A stretch of 64,000 nt of DNA from CAZSCF01 sp964547585. GTDB taxonomy: Bacteria > Patescibacteriota > Minisyncoccia > Moranbacterales > UBA2206. The notes beneath the pieces are model-generated. The model had not been told where the DNA came from, did no database searches, and was given only the letters and a program-made list of their open reading frames with translations. A program made the translations under genes and the position numbers. Shown piece after piece: positions 32,417 to 39,085 of the stretch. The DNA lies in NCBI GenBank assembly GCA_964547585.1, contig CAZJOI010000001.1, positions 1 through 64,000 on the forward strand, written 5' to 3'. The stretch's first letter is position 1. Each line of letters starts with the position of its first letter.

Positions 32417-32546
32417 TTTATCCAGAGTGTGGGGAGGGTACTGGCCCAACGATCCACCAACAACCTTTGAGGCTGACTGCCTTAGGGAGGTGCTAATTCC
32501 AGCTTCGATCCACTGTTTTGCGGTGGCTCTCGGAGAGAGATAAGGG
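32417..32546 (+). promoter_or_regulatory. SAM-I (S-box) riboswitch upstream of metK
   Basis: The conserved SAM-I core can be read in order: P1 strand TTATC (32419-32423), CCAGAGTG, GGGAGGG, ACTGGCCC, the kink-turn and pseudoknot region, GGTGCTAATTCC (32490-32501), and the closing P1 strand GATAA (32540-32544). S-box RNAs bind S-adenosylmethionine and usually stop expression when SAM is plentiful; here the controlled gene is SAM synthetase. An expression platform with a terminator follows at 32606-32639. Confidence 0.92.
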
Positions 32547-32605
32547 CCCGCCTAGACTTGCAAAATAGTTGTCTGTCTAAGCGAAGCTGGTCGATTTTAT
32601 TATTT

Positions 32606-32639
32606 CTCTTTTCTGAGGTGTCGGAGAAGAGTTTTTTTA
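32606..32639 (+). terminator. SAM-riboswitch expression-platform terminator
   Basis: CTCTT-t-TCT pairs with AGAAGAG, followed by seven T, ending 20 bases before the metK ATG. The pairing of TAGAC (32553-32557) with GTCTA (32576-32580) just upstream may be part of the alternative fold. Confidence 0.75.
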
Positions 32640-32658
32640 ATTTCTAGAATATAAAAAT

Positions 32659-33711
32659 ATGTTTCAAAAACCAAAAAATTATACAGTAGAAAGTGTAACC
32701 AGTGGACATCCGGACAAGGTTTGTGACCAAATTTCTGATGCGATTTTGGATGCCTGTCTTGCTCAAGATCCGAAAAGCCGCGTGGCGGTGGAAAGTTTTG
32801 GCGGCCATGGGTTTCTGGTAATTGGCGGAGAAGTGACCACTAAGGCCGAAGTTGATTATGAAAAAATTGCCAGGCAAGTTTATGCTGCGATCGGTTATGA
32901 TCATAATTTGGAAATTTTTGTCAAAATTGTTACGCAATCTCCTGATATTGCTCAGGGCGTTGATACAGGTGGAGCTGGAGACCAAGGAATTATGTATGGC
33001 TATGCGACCGATGAGACTCCGGAATTTTTGCCTGAATCGGTTGTGAAGGTTCACGCCTTGGCCAAAAGAATGGAAGAGCTCAGAAAAAATAATCCAGAAT
33101 TTTCTTGGATGAAACCGGACGGCAAAACTCAAATTACGGTAGAAGATGGAAAAATAAAAACAGTTTTGGTGAGTTGCCAACATAATGAAGCAGCTGATTC
33201 TGAATTTATTCGCAAAAAAATAATTGATTCGGTGATTGTGCCGGTTGTCGGAGATTTGGAAAATATCGAAGTGTTGGTTAATCCGACTGGCAAATTTGTG
33301 CAAGGTGGCTTCGAGGCTGATACGGGGCTGACTGGTCGTAAAATAATGGTGGATACTTATTGCGGTTTAGTACCACACGGTGGCGGAGCATTTTCCGGAA
33401 AAGATTCAACCAAAGTTGATCGTAGTGCAGCTTATATGGCACGTTATGTGGCTAAAAATTTGGTAGCGAAAGGTTTAGCCAAAGAATGTTTAGTGTCAGT
33501 GGCCTATGCTATTGGTAAAGTTGAGCCTTTGATGGTGGAAGCTGTCAATGAAAAAGGCGAAAGTCTGGCTGAATTTTTGAAAGATAAATTTGATTTTCGT
33601 CCACAATCTATCATCAAAACTCTGGATTTACAAAAACCAATTTTTCAAAATACAGCAGCTTATGGTCATTTTGGTCGGAAAAATTTTCCATGGGAAAAAA
33701 TAATCAAATAA
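32659..33711 (+). CDS. metK: S-adenosylmethionine synthetase
   Basis: Makes SAM from methionine and ATP. The N-terminal SVTSGHPDKVCDQISDAILD with catalytic His, the GAGDQGIMYGYA loop, the phosphate-binding GGGAFSGKDSTKVDRSAAY and the C-terminal AYGHFGR are all present. At 350 residues it is shorter than the usual 380-400, with losses in loops and not in motifs. It is under the SAM-I riboswitch at 32417. No strong SD is visible, so control is probably by transcription termination. Confidence 0.97.
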   Translation: MFQKPKNYTVESVTSGHPDKVCDQISDAILDACLAQDPKSRVAVESFGGHGFLVIGGEVTTKAEVDYEKIARQVYAAIGYDHNLEIFVKIVTQSPDIAQGVDTGGAGDQGIMYGYATDETPEFLPESVVKVHALAKRMEELRKNNPEFSWMKPDGKTQITVEDGKIKTVLVSCQHNEAADSEFIRKKIIDSVIVPVVGDLENIEVLVNPTGKFVQGGFEADTGLTGRKIMVDTYCGLVPHGGGAFSGKDSTKVDRSAAYMARYVAKNLVAKGLAKECLVSVAYAIGKVEPLMVEAVNEKGESLAEFLKDKFDFRPQSIIKTLDLQKPIFQNTAAYGHFGRKNFPWEKIIK

Positions 33712-33719
33712 TTTATGAT

Positions 33720-33769
33720 TTGCAATATTATGGGTAATTGCTAGAATAGAAAACTGATAAATTTATCAG
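33720..33769 (+). promoter_or_regulatory. Promoter and leader palindrome for small genes 33813/33985
   Basis: TTGCAA (33720-33725) and TAGAAT (33742-33747) are 16 bases apart. CTGATAAATTTATCAG (33754-33769), a perfect palindrome, lies at the predicted 5' end of the mRNA. Confidence 0.6.
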
Positions 33770-33812
33770 AATGGTTCTTATTAAATTAAATATTCAAAAA
33801 AAAGGGGGTTTT

Positions 33813-33956
33813 ATGGAGAAAGAAATGTTTGGAGTATTAAACAAAAAGCGATTAAGAAAATCGGAAACCGCAAAGCCTGAAAAGGCAAATCGAAAATCTT
33901 ATGACAGGCAAGCAAAAAAACAGGGAAAGAGTGCTGTTCAGGAAAATTCAAACTAA
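33813..33956 (+). CDS. Small basic hypothetical protein (47 aa)
   Basis: No family recognised. It is very basic and hydrophilic (KKRLRKSETAKPEKANRKS), probably disordered, and might bind nucleic acid. The start MEKEMFGVL at 33813 is chosen over codons 14 upstream because a G-rich SD (AAGGGGG) lies six bases before it. It is the first gene of a two-gene transcript, with the 33985 gene 28 bases downstream. Confidence 0.6.
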   Translation: MEKEMFGVLNKKRLRKSETAKPEKANRKSYDRQAKKQGKSAVQENSN

Positions 33957-33984
33957 ACATATTATAGGAGGGGAGGGATGAGAC

Positions 33985-34296
33985 ATGCTGAACGAAGTGC
34001 TTTTTGAAGATACAACAAAAGCAATAAATTCTCTAGAAAAAAGTAAGGGCAGAGGAGTCTATGTTGATCGTCGACTTTTTGCCAAAAAAGAAAAAAACGA
34101 AAAACCAATCAATTTGGATAGATGGATTATCTTTCCGAAAGGGCGTGGCCGATGTATAGTTGTGGTTGGAGAAAAGGAAGATATTTTTAATCTTTCTTTG
34201 GAACATGCAATAGCTATTCTTGTTCCTGCTGGTTCTGGATATTCTCTCGAAGCAGTAACGGAAAACATTACCGTTACTATTTTTCTACCGAATTGA
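33985..34296 (+). CDS. Small hypothetical protein (103 aa), possibly cupin-like
   Basis: No confident family. Residues 45-103 alternate short strands with turns (WIIFPKGRGRCIVVVGEK, HAIAILVPAGSGYSLEAV, ITVTIFLPN), a pattern that fits a small cupin-type beta-barrel, though no metal-binding His cluster is seen. A strong SD (GGAGGGGAGGG) precedes the ATG. A perfect 12-bp terminator follows 15 bases after the stop. Confidence 0.68.
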   Translation: MLNEVLFEDTTKAINSLEKSKGRGVYVDRRLFAKKEKNEKPINLDRWIIFPKGRGRCIVVVGEKEDIFNLSLEHAIAILVPAGSGYSLEAVTENITVTIFLPN

Positions 34297-34310
34297 GGTA
34301 TTTATTGAAT

Positions 34311-34338
34311 AGGGGCGAAGTCAGCAGACTTCGCCCCT
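34311..34338 (+). terminator. Terminator after the gene at 33985
   Basis: AGGGGCGAAGTC and GACTTCGCCCCT form a perfect 12-bp stem with loop AGCA, followed by TCATTTTG. Confidence 0.88.
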
Positions 34339-34440
34339 TCATTTTGTATTTGACGAATATTCTGATGAGACTATAATAATCAAGGAATAAAATAATCACC
34401 CAAAAAAGTGAGAAAAAAATTCAAAATCAATTTTAATAGA

Positions 34441-34472
34441 AAAAAGGGTACCCCGTAAGGGGTATTTTTTTT
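34441..34472 (+). terminator. Hairpin with T run: terminator or leader hairpin
   Basis: GTACCCC and GGGGTA(T) pair around GTAA, with AAAAAG before and eight T after. It has the form of a terminator, but lies only 36 bases before the next ATG, after another terminator at 34311. It may therefore be an attenuator or a 5' hairpin of the following small gene. Confidence 0.7.
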
Positions 34473-34508
34473 AGTTCTTTTCTATAAATCTAAAAAAAGG
34501 AGGACAAA

Positions 34509-34730
34509 ATGAAAAAAGAAACGAGAGTGGATGAATTTGGGATATTGTTGGCTAATGTTGTTATGGAGGCTGCACATCTCACATACAATGCTTACCGAGG
34601 GAAAAGAATAGTTGAAGTATGTATAAAAATTCTTCAAGAAAGGATCCATGAAATTCAACCCAAAAAGGCTGATCCCAAATACAAAGAAGCCAGATATGGC
34701 AAGAGCAAAAAAGTCCACACTGCCAAATAA
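34509..34730 (+). CDS. Small hypothetical protein (73 aa)
   Basis: No family recognised. The N-terminal two thirds are predicted helical and moderately hydrophobic (GILLANVVMEAAHLTYNAY), and the C-terminus is very basic (KYKEARYGKSKK). A textbook SD (AAGGAGG) lies six bases before the ATG. The gene is bracketed by a terminator-like hairpin before it and a terminator after it, so it is a separate small transcription unit. Confidence 0.65.
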   Translation: MKKETRVDEFGILLANVVMEAAHLTYNAYRGKRIVEVCIKILQERIHEIQPKKADPKYKEARYGKSKKVHTAK

Positions 34731-34742
34731 TTTTGGCGAATA

Positions 34743-34770
34743 GGCTGGGAATATTTCCAGCCTTCTTTTA
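34743..34770 (+). terminator. Terminator after the gene at 34509
   Basis: GGCTGG and CCAGCC arms with additional A-T pairs form a hairpin at 34743-34762, followed by TTCTTTTA. Confidence 0.75.
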
Positions 34771-34835
34771 TTATCATTGCCCAAAGTTCCAATTCAAAGT
34801 AAAATTAGAATATTAAGTAATAAAAATATAATTTT

Positions 34836-35576
34836 ATGCAAAATGAAGAAGTGAAAGAAATTGTCAAAGAAAGCTACACCAAAATTGCCAAAGGTAGCGG
34901 TTGTTCTTGTTGTGGTGCCAAGCAGGAACAAGAAAGAATTGCGGAAGAAATTGGTTATTCCAAAGAAGATATTGGAAAATTTTCGGAAGCGAATTTGGGA
35001 CTGGGCTGTGGCAATCCGGTCGCGATGTCAGAAATGAAAGCTGGGGACACTGTTTTGGACTTGGGATCGGGTGCGGGCTTTGATTGTTTTCTGTCTGCCA
35101 GAAAAGTTACTGAATCTGGAAAAGTCATTGGCGTGGATATGGTTCCGGAAATGGTAGCCAAAGCCAAAGCTAACGCGGAAAAATATGGGCATACAAACGT
35201 TGAATTTAAATTAGGTGAAATTGAAAATTTGCCAGTGGAAGATGAAACGGTTGATATCATCATTAGCAACTGCGTAATTAATCTTTCACCAGACAAAGAC
35301 AAGGTTTTTGATGAAGCTTTCCGAGTTTTGAAAGATGGAGGTAAAATGTTTGTTTCGGATATTGTTTTACTGCAAGAACTCCCAGAAGAAATTAAAAATA
35401 ATAAAGAGCTTTTGTCGGGTTGTGTGGCGGGCGCACTTTTGAAAGATAACTATATTGCCAAAATGAAAAATGCTGGCTTTGCAGTTGAAGTACTTTCGGA
35501 AGATAAAGATATCAGTAAAAAACAATATTCTGGCATGCCGCTGGAAAGTCTGAAAGTTAAAGCCATCAAAAAATAA
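34836..35576 (+). CDS. arsM: Arsenite S-adenosylmethyltransferase (ArsM)
   Basis: Methylates trivalent arsenic using SAM. Motif I is VLDLGSGAGFDCF, followed by VIGVDMVPEMVAKA. The arsenic-binding cysteines expected of ArsM are visible: C in IISNCVINLSP and C in LLSGCVAGAL, plus an N-terminal GCSCCGA pair. The N-terminal ~50 residues GLGCGNP and the length of 246 residues fit bacterial ArsM. No arsR or arsenic exporter lies nearby, so it is an orphan detoxification gene. No SD. Confidence 0.9.
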   Translation: MQNEEVKEIVKESYTKIAKGSGCSCCGAKQEQERIAEEIGYSKEDIGKFSEANLGLGCGNPVAMSEMKAGDTVLDLGSGAGFDCFLSARKVTESGKVIGVDMVPEMVAKAKANAEKYGHTNVEFKLGEIENLPVEDETVDIIISNCVINLSPDKDKVFDEAFRVLKDGGKMFVSDIVLLQELPEEIKNNKELLSGCVAGALLKDNYIAKMKNAGFAVEVLSEDKDISKKQYSGMPLESLKVKAIKK

Positions 35577-35590
35577 TTTTATTAAAAATT

Positions 35591-36106
35591 ATGGATGTTA
35601 TTTCCCATGGACTTTGGGGCGGGATTGCTTTTGGCAGAAAAAATCCCAAAAATTATCTAATTGCTTTTTTTATCGGGCTTGCTCCTGATGTTTTTTCTTT
35701 TGGAATTTTTATGATAGCAAGGCTTTTGGGTTTTTCGAAGATGGATTTTTCTGGTGGACACACGGATCCAAGTCTTATTCCGCAATATGTGCATATTTTA
35801 TATAACTTCACGCACAGTCTGATAATATTTTTTGTAATTTTCTTTTTAGTTTGGCTGATATTAAAAAAACCATACTGGCTGCTGGGTGCTTGGGGTTTGC
35901 ATATTTTAATTGATATTCCCACACATTCTTTTGCTTTTTTTCCAACGCCTTTCCTCTGGCCAGTTTCCAATTTCATGATCAATGGCATCAGTTGGGGTAA
36001 TCCGATAATCTTTTTTCCAGATGTTGCTATTTTGATTATTCTCTACGCTATTTTTTGGTATAAAAAAAGAGAATCTACCCACAGCTTAATTAAAATCATA
36101 AACTAG
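35591..36106 (+). CDS. Membrane-bound metal-dependent hydrolase family protein
   Basis: A 171-residue membrane protein with about four hydrophobic segments. It has the conserved polar residues of the YdjM/DUF457-type membrane hydrolases: the N-terminal DVISHGLWGG, LAPDVFSF, NFTHSLIIFF and GLHILIDIPTHS, where the His and Asp pairs would bind metal at the membrane face. The substrate is unknown; relatives are loosely linked to lipid or envelope metabolism. It starts 14 bases after arsM with no SD. Confidence 0.82.
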   Translation: MDVISHGLWGGIAFGRKNPKNYLIAFFIGLAPDVFSFGIFMIARLLGFSKMDFSGGHTDPSLIPQYVHILYNFTHSLIIFFVIFFLVWLILKKPYWLLGAWGLHILIDIPTHSFAFFPTPFLWPVSNFMINGISWGNPIIFFPDVAILIILYAIFWYKKRESTHSLIKIIN

Positions 36107-36133
36107 CTCTCAGGGGTTTGGTTTTTTAAAATC

Positions 36134-36192
36134 TTGCATTTTGTAAATTTGTTTGCTATGATAAAAAACTTATCTGGTGTTATAATCAGATA
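36134..36192 (+). promoter_or_regulatory. Promoter and 5' hairpin of the PurD-N-like gene
   Basis: TTGCAT (36134-36139) and TATGAT (36157-36162) are 17 bases apart. TATCTG (36171-36176) pairs with CAGATA (36187-36192) across a ten-base loop at the predicted transcript start. Confidence 0.65.
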
Positions 36193-36220
36193 GGAAAAAC
36201 TCAAACTAAGGAGGGGGTTT

Positions 36221-36583
36221 ATGGAATCAGGGTGTCCGGTTGATGTTTTGTTGGTTGTGGATGGAGCAGGCGCAAAAAAATTGGCTCAGTGGATAGCGGC
36301 GTCGCAGTTTGTGAGTACAGTTTATTGCGTCCCAAGCAATTCAGAAATCAATCAGATTGTGGGAGTGGAATGTGCCAACGTTCCGGTCGAGGACGCTACG
36401 GCACTTCTGAGTTTTGCTCTTTTGCGCAGAGTCGACGTGGCCGTCTTCGGTTCGAAAGATCTTTTTACACCCAAAATTGGCGATGCTTTCAGAAAGGCTA
36501 AAGTAAAAATTCTGAAGCCAAGCGAAGTTCTGCTGTTGTCGGAAAAAGGGAAATTCCCTGCCAGAAATTTTATGTCGCAGTAA
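36221..36583 (+). CDS. Stand-alone protein resembling the N-terminal domain of PurD (GAR synthetase)
   Basis: All 120 residues align by eye with the N-terminal (pre-ATP-grasp) domain of phosphoribosylamine-glycine ligase: VLLVVDGAGAKKLAQWIAAS, VYCVPSNSEI, VPVEDATALLSFA, VDVAVFGSKDLF, GDAFRKAKVKILKPS. It ends at ARNFMSQ, where the ATP-grasp domain would begin. The GxGGREHA loop of PurD is changed to DGAGAKK, so substrate binding is probably lost. It has a very strong SD (TAAGGAGGGGG), its own promoter, a leader hairpin and a terminator, which argues for a functional small protein and not a fragment. Confidence 0.75.
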   Translation: MESGCPVDVLLVVDGAGAKKLAQWIAASQFVSTVYCVPSNSEINQIVGVECANVPVEDATALLSFALLRRVDVAVFGSKDLFTPKIGDAFRKAKVKILKPSEVLLLSEKGKFPARNFMSQ

Positions 36584-36603
36584 AAGAAACATCTCAAATG
36601 TTG

Positions 36604-36638
36604 AGGGGTCAGTCTATATTATTAGATTGGCTCCTTTT
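36604..36638 (+). terminator. Terminator of the PurD-N-like gene
   Basis: GGGGTCAGTCTA and TAGATTGGCTCC pair with several G-U pairs around a six-base loop, followed by TTTTC. Confidence 0.7.
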
Positions 36639-36748
36639 CAATTTCATAAATTTTTTGATTTAAATAATATAGTAAGTTGATTTTTTTGAGTCTTTGCTAT
36701 AAAATTAAATAGAAGTAATTAATTTAATCAAATTAACAAATTAAACAT

Positions 36749-37504
36749 ATGGGATACATAGTGTTTCTAATTATTTTTTTGGTTTTGGTCCTGCTGATTT
36801 CTATCAAGCAGATAAACCAGTATCAGCGCGGAGTTAAATTTACTTTGGGAAGATATACCAGCATTATGGATCCAGGCTGGAGATTGATTATACCAATTTT
36901 TCAAAGTTATCAAAAAATCGACATGAGAGTTAAGGCAGTTAATGTGCCTGACCAAGAAGCTATTACTAAAGATAATATTTCTGTAACTGTTAACGCCGTT
37001 ATCTATTACAAGATTAAAAGTGCTGAAAAAGCCATCATCGAAGTTGAAGATTTTTATTACGCTGTTTCCCAATTAGCCCAAACAACGATGAGAAATGTGG
37101 TTGGTGAAGTGAACTTGGATGAATTACTTTCCAATAGGGATGCAATTGCGGAAAAAATTAGGATGATTGTGGAAAAAGCCGCCGATGCTTGGGGAGTTGA
37201 AGTTAATTCCGTCGAACTTAAGGATGTAACTTTACCGGAAGAAATGAAAAGAGTTATTGGCAAGCAGGCTGAAGCTGAAAGGGAAAAGAGATCTGTCATT
37301 ATTAAGGCCGAAGGAGAAGTTATTGCATCAGAAAATTTAGCTAAAGCAGCAACGATACTTTCTAGTGCTAATGGAGCTTTGCATCTCAGAACGCTGGCGA
37401 CTTTAAATGATTTGAGCTCTGATAAATCGAACACGGTTATTTTTGCAATTCCACTTGAAATACTTAAAGCCCTGGAGGGTTTTGGCAAGAGTAATCAACA
37501 ATAA
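36749..37504 (+). CDS. SPFH/band-7 protein (stomatin/slipin type)
   Basis: Membrane scaffold protein, 251 residues. One N-terminal membrane segment (about 3-19) precedes the band-7 domain, with the slipin hallmarks QYQRGVKFTLGRYTSIMDPGW and VNAVIYYKI, then GEVNLDELLSNRDAIAEKI. A helical region with many Ala and Glu follows (KQAEAEREKRSVIIKAEGE). Such proteins form ring-like membrane oligomers and often partner with an NfeD protease, which is absent here. A terminator follows at 37531. No SD. Confidence 0.93.
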   Translation: MGYIVFLIIFLVLVLLISIKQINQYQRGVKFTLGRYTSIMDPGWRLIIPIFQSYQKIDMRVKAVNVPDQEAITKDNISVTVNAVIYYKIKSAEKAIIEVEDFYYAVSQLAQTTMRNVVGEVNLDELLSNRDAIAEKIRMIVEKAADAWGVEVNSVELKDVTLPEEMKRVIGKQAEAEREKRSVIIKAEGEVIASENLAKAATILSSANGALHLRTLATLNDLSSDKSNTVIFAIPLEILKALEGFGKSNQQ

Positions 37505-37530
37505 TTTTAGATACAAGATGATATTAAAAT

Positions 37531-37558
37531 AAAAAACAGGCTTAAGACCTGTTTTTTA
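37531..37558 (+). terminator. Terminator after the SPFH gene
   Basis: AAAAAACAGG and CCTGTTTTTT pair around CTTAAGA, with its own T run. Confidence 0.88.
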
Positions 37559-37621
37559 TAGCTTGAAAAATAAAGCAAATAAGCATAAAATAAAGACATC
37601 TAATATAAAAAATAAAAAAAT

Positions 37622-38017
37622 ATGGATAACTACTCATGGTATTCACAGCTCATTAAACCGTTTTGGTCTCCGCCGGCTTGGCTTTTTGGACCGGTGTGGA
37701 CATTTCTATATATTTTGATTGCCATTTCTTTTGGCAAGGTTTTTTGGATGGTGTGGAAAAAAGAAATTAAGCTTATTGTGGCTTTGCCATTTATTCTGAA
37801 TTTAGTTTTTAATTTCGCTTTCACGCCTTTACAATTCGGACTTCAAAATAATTATTTGGCTGCGCTGGATATTCTTCTTGTGCTCGGCACACTTATTTGG
37901 GGGATGGTTGTCATTTGGCCGCGCGTTCGCTGGGTAGCCTATATGCAAATCCCATATTTGCTCTGGGTTTCATTTGCAACAGTTTTACAGCTCACGATAA
38001 CTTTTCTCAATTTATAA
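37622..38017 (+). CDS. TspO/MBR family protein
   Basis: Five-helix membrane protein of the tryptophan-rich sensory protein/peripheral benzodiazepine receptor family, 131 residues. Typical features are the N-terminal WYSQLIKPFWSPPAWLFGPVW, the frequent Trp, and the helix-3 segment NLVFNFAFTPLQFGLQN. Family members bind porphyrins and other tetrapyrroles. No tetrapyrrole genes are in the window, so the ligand is open. The leader is AT-rich without SD. Confidence 0.92.
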   Translation: MDNYSWYSQLIKPFWSPPAWLFGPVWTFLYILIAISFGKVFWMVWKKEIKLIVALPFILNLVFNFAFTPLQFGLQNNYLAALDILLVLGTLIWGMVVIWPRVRWVAYMQIPYLLWVSFATVLQLTITFLNL

Positions 38018-38026
38018 AAATTGAAT

Positions 38027-38064
38027 AAGGGGGAGATAGGGGTAGAATAAAATTGTTAAGTAAC
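38027..38064 (+). repeat. G-rich/TAGAAT element, copy 1
   Basis: A segment reading GGGGGAGATAGGGG, then TAGAAT and TTGTTAAGTAAC, is closely repeated at 45146-45184 and partly at 46421-46441. It precedes a gene each time, so it may be a promoter type with a G-rich upstream element. Confidence 0.5.
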
Positions 38065-38082
38065 ATGTCCAGTAAAAGTTGT

Positions 38083-38604
38083 ATGAAAATTGCAGAAAAC
38101 AAAATGTTTATGTTAAGGGAAATCCAAAAAGGGGATGAGTTTGATATTGCCAAAAATGCCAATGACAAAATAATTTCTCGAAATACAGCTGCCATCCCAT
38201 ATCCATATAAGTTAAAAGATGCCAAAAATTGGATAGCAATCTGCTTGAAGGATGAAAAGAAAAAAGAAAGAGAAAATTTCGTCTTTGTTATTGTTATCAA
38301 TAATGAAGTAGTTGGTACAGTTGGAATTCATCACATTGAAAAAAATCATAAAGCGGAAATCGGCTATTGGCTGGCTAGAAAACATTGGGGCAAGGGAATT
38401 ATGCCGAAAGCCGTCAAAATCGTTACTGATTTTGGATTCAAAAAATTGAAACTCAGAAGGCTCTATGCCGGAGTCTATTCTTTCAATCCGCCGTCTATGA
38501 GAGTTTTGGAAAAAAACGGGTACAAGCTTGAGGGAACACACAAAAAAGATATAAAGAAAAATGGAAAGCTTTTTGATAAGCATATGTATGCAAAAGTAAA
38601 ATAA
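38083..38604 (+). CDS. GNAT acetyltransferase (RimJ/RimL type)
   Basis: Probable N-acetyltransferase, 173 residues from this start. The GNAT fold is visible in MLREIQKGDEFDIAKNAND, VVGTVGIHH, AEIGYWLARKHWGKGIMPKAV (acetyl-CoA loop) and LRRLYAGVYSFNPPSMRVLEKNGYKLEG. RimJ/RimL relatives acetylate ribosomal protein N-termini, but many members act on other amines, so the substrate is unknown. Starts at 38065 (ATG) or earlier are also possible; none has a properly spaced SD. Confidence 0.85.
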   Translation: MKIAENKMFMLREIQKGDEFDIAKNANDKIISRNTAAIPYPYKLKDAKNWIAICLKDEKKKERENFVFVIVINNEVVGTVGIHHIEKNHKAEIGYWLARKHWGKGIMPKAVKIVTDFGFKKLKLRRLYAGVYSFNPPSMRVLEKNGYKLEGTHKKDIKKNGKLFDKHMYAKVK

Positions 38605-38655
38605 GCGTTTAATACCACGTTCAGCAACAAATTTTAATAATTAATCATAAATAAT

Positions 38656-38817
38656 ATGGAAAAAATAAAAGTTGAACAGCATGGTTTCACGGCATTCTCT
38701 TGGTTTGCTGGCTGGCTGTTTACTATCGGCTTTTTGCAATTGGCTTTTTGGAAAGGTGTCTTGGCGATTGTGCTTTGGCCATACTATCTTGGCGTCTTCG
38801 TTGCTGCCCAATTCTAA
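38656..38817 (+). CDS. Small two-helix membrane protein (53 aa)
   Basis: The frame runs from ATG 38656 to TAA 38817. The product starts MEKIKVEQHGFTAFSWFAGW and has two hydrophobic segments (about 14-31 and 33-51) with many Trp and Phe. It resembles the short uncharacterised membrane proteins often seen in CPR genomes, but no function is known. There is no SD. It lies between the GNAT and GIY-YIG genes, all on the same strand with small gaps. Confidence 0.6.
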   Translation: MEKIKVEQHGFTAFSWFAGWLFTIGFLQLAFWKGVLAIVLWPYYLGVFVAAQF

Positions 38818-38841
38818 ATCCGATATCCTTATAAAAAATCT

Positions 38842-39084
38842 ATGTGGCAAGTGTATATCCTAAAATGTTCGGATGGAACTTTTTATGCTGGCGTGACGAC
38901 AGACCTGAAAAGGCGATTGGTTGAGCATAATACTTCTGCTTTAGGCGCAAAATATACCAGCGGACGACGTCCAGTTAAATTGGTTTATACCAAAAAATTC
39001 AAAAACAGGTCGGCTGCTTCCTGCGAGGAAGCGCGGATTAAAAAAATGACCAGACTGCAAAAGCTGGAACTTATTAAAAAATAA
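38842..39084 (+). CDS. GIY-YIG endonuclease-like protein
   Basis: Single GIY-YIG domain of 80 residues (UPF0213/YhbQ type). The motif appears as VYILKCSDG followed by FYAGVTTDLKRRLVEHN, and the C-terminal LVYTKKFKNRSAA with AEAR-like EEARIKKMTRLQKLELIKK matches the family ending. The Tyr and Arg of the active site are in place. Roles proposed for this family are in DNA repair, but none is firmly established. The stop lies one base before the U32 gene's ATG. Confidence 0.9.
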   Translation: MWQVYILKCSDGTFYAGVTTDLKRRLVEHNTSALGAKYTSGRRPVKLVYTKKFKNRSAASCEEARIKKMTRLQKLELIKK

Positions 39085-39085
39085 T

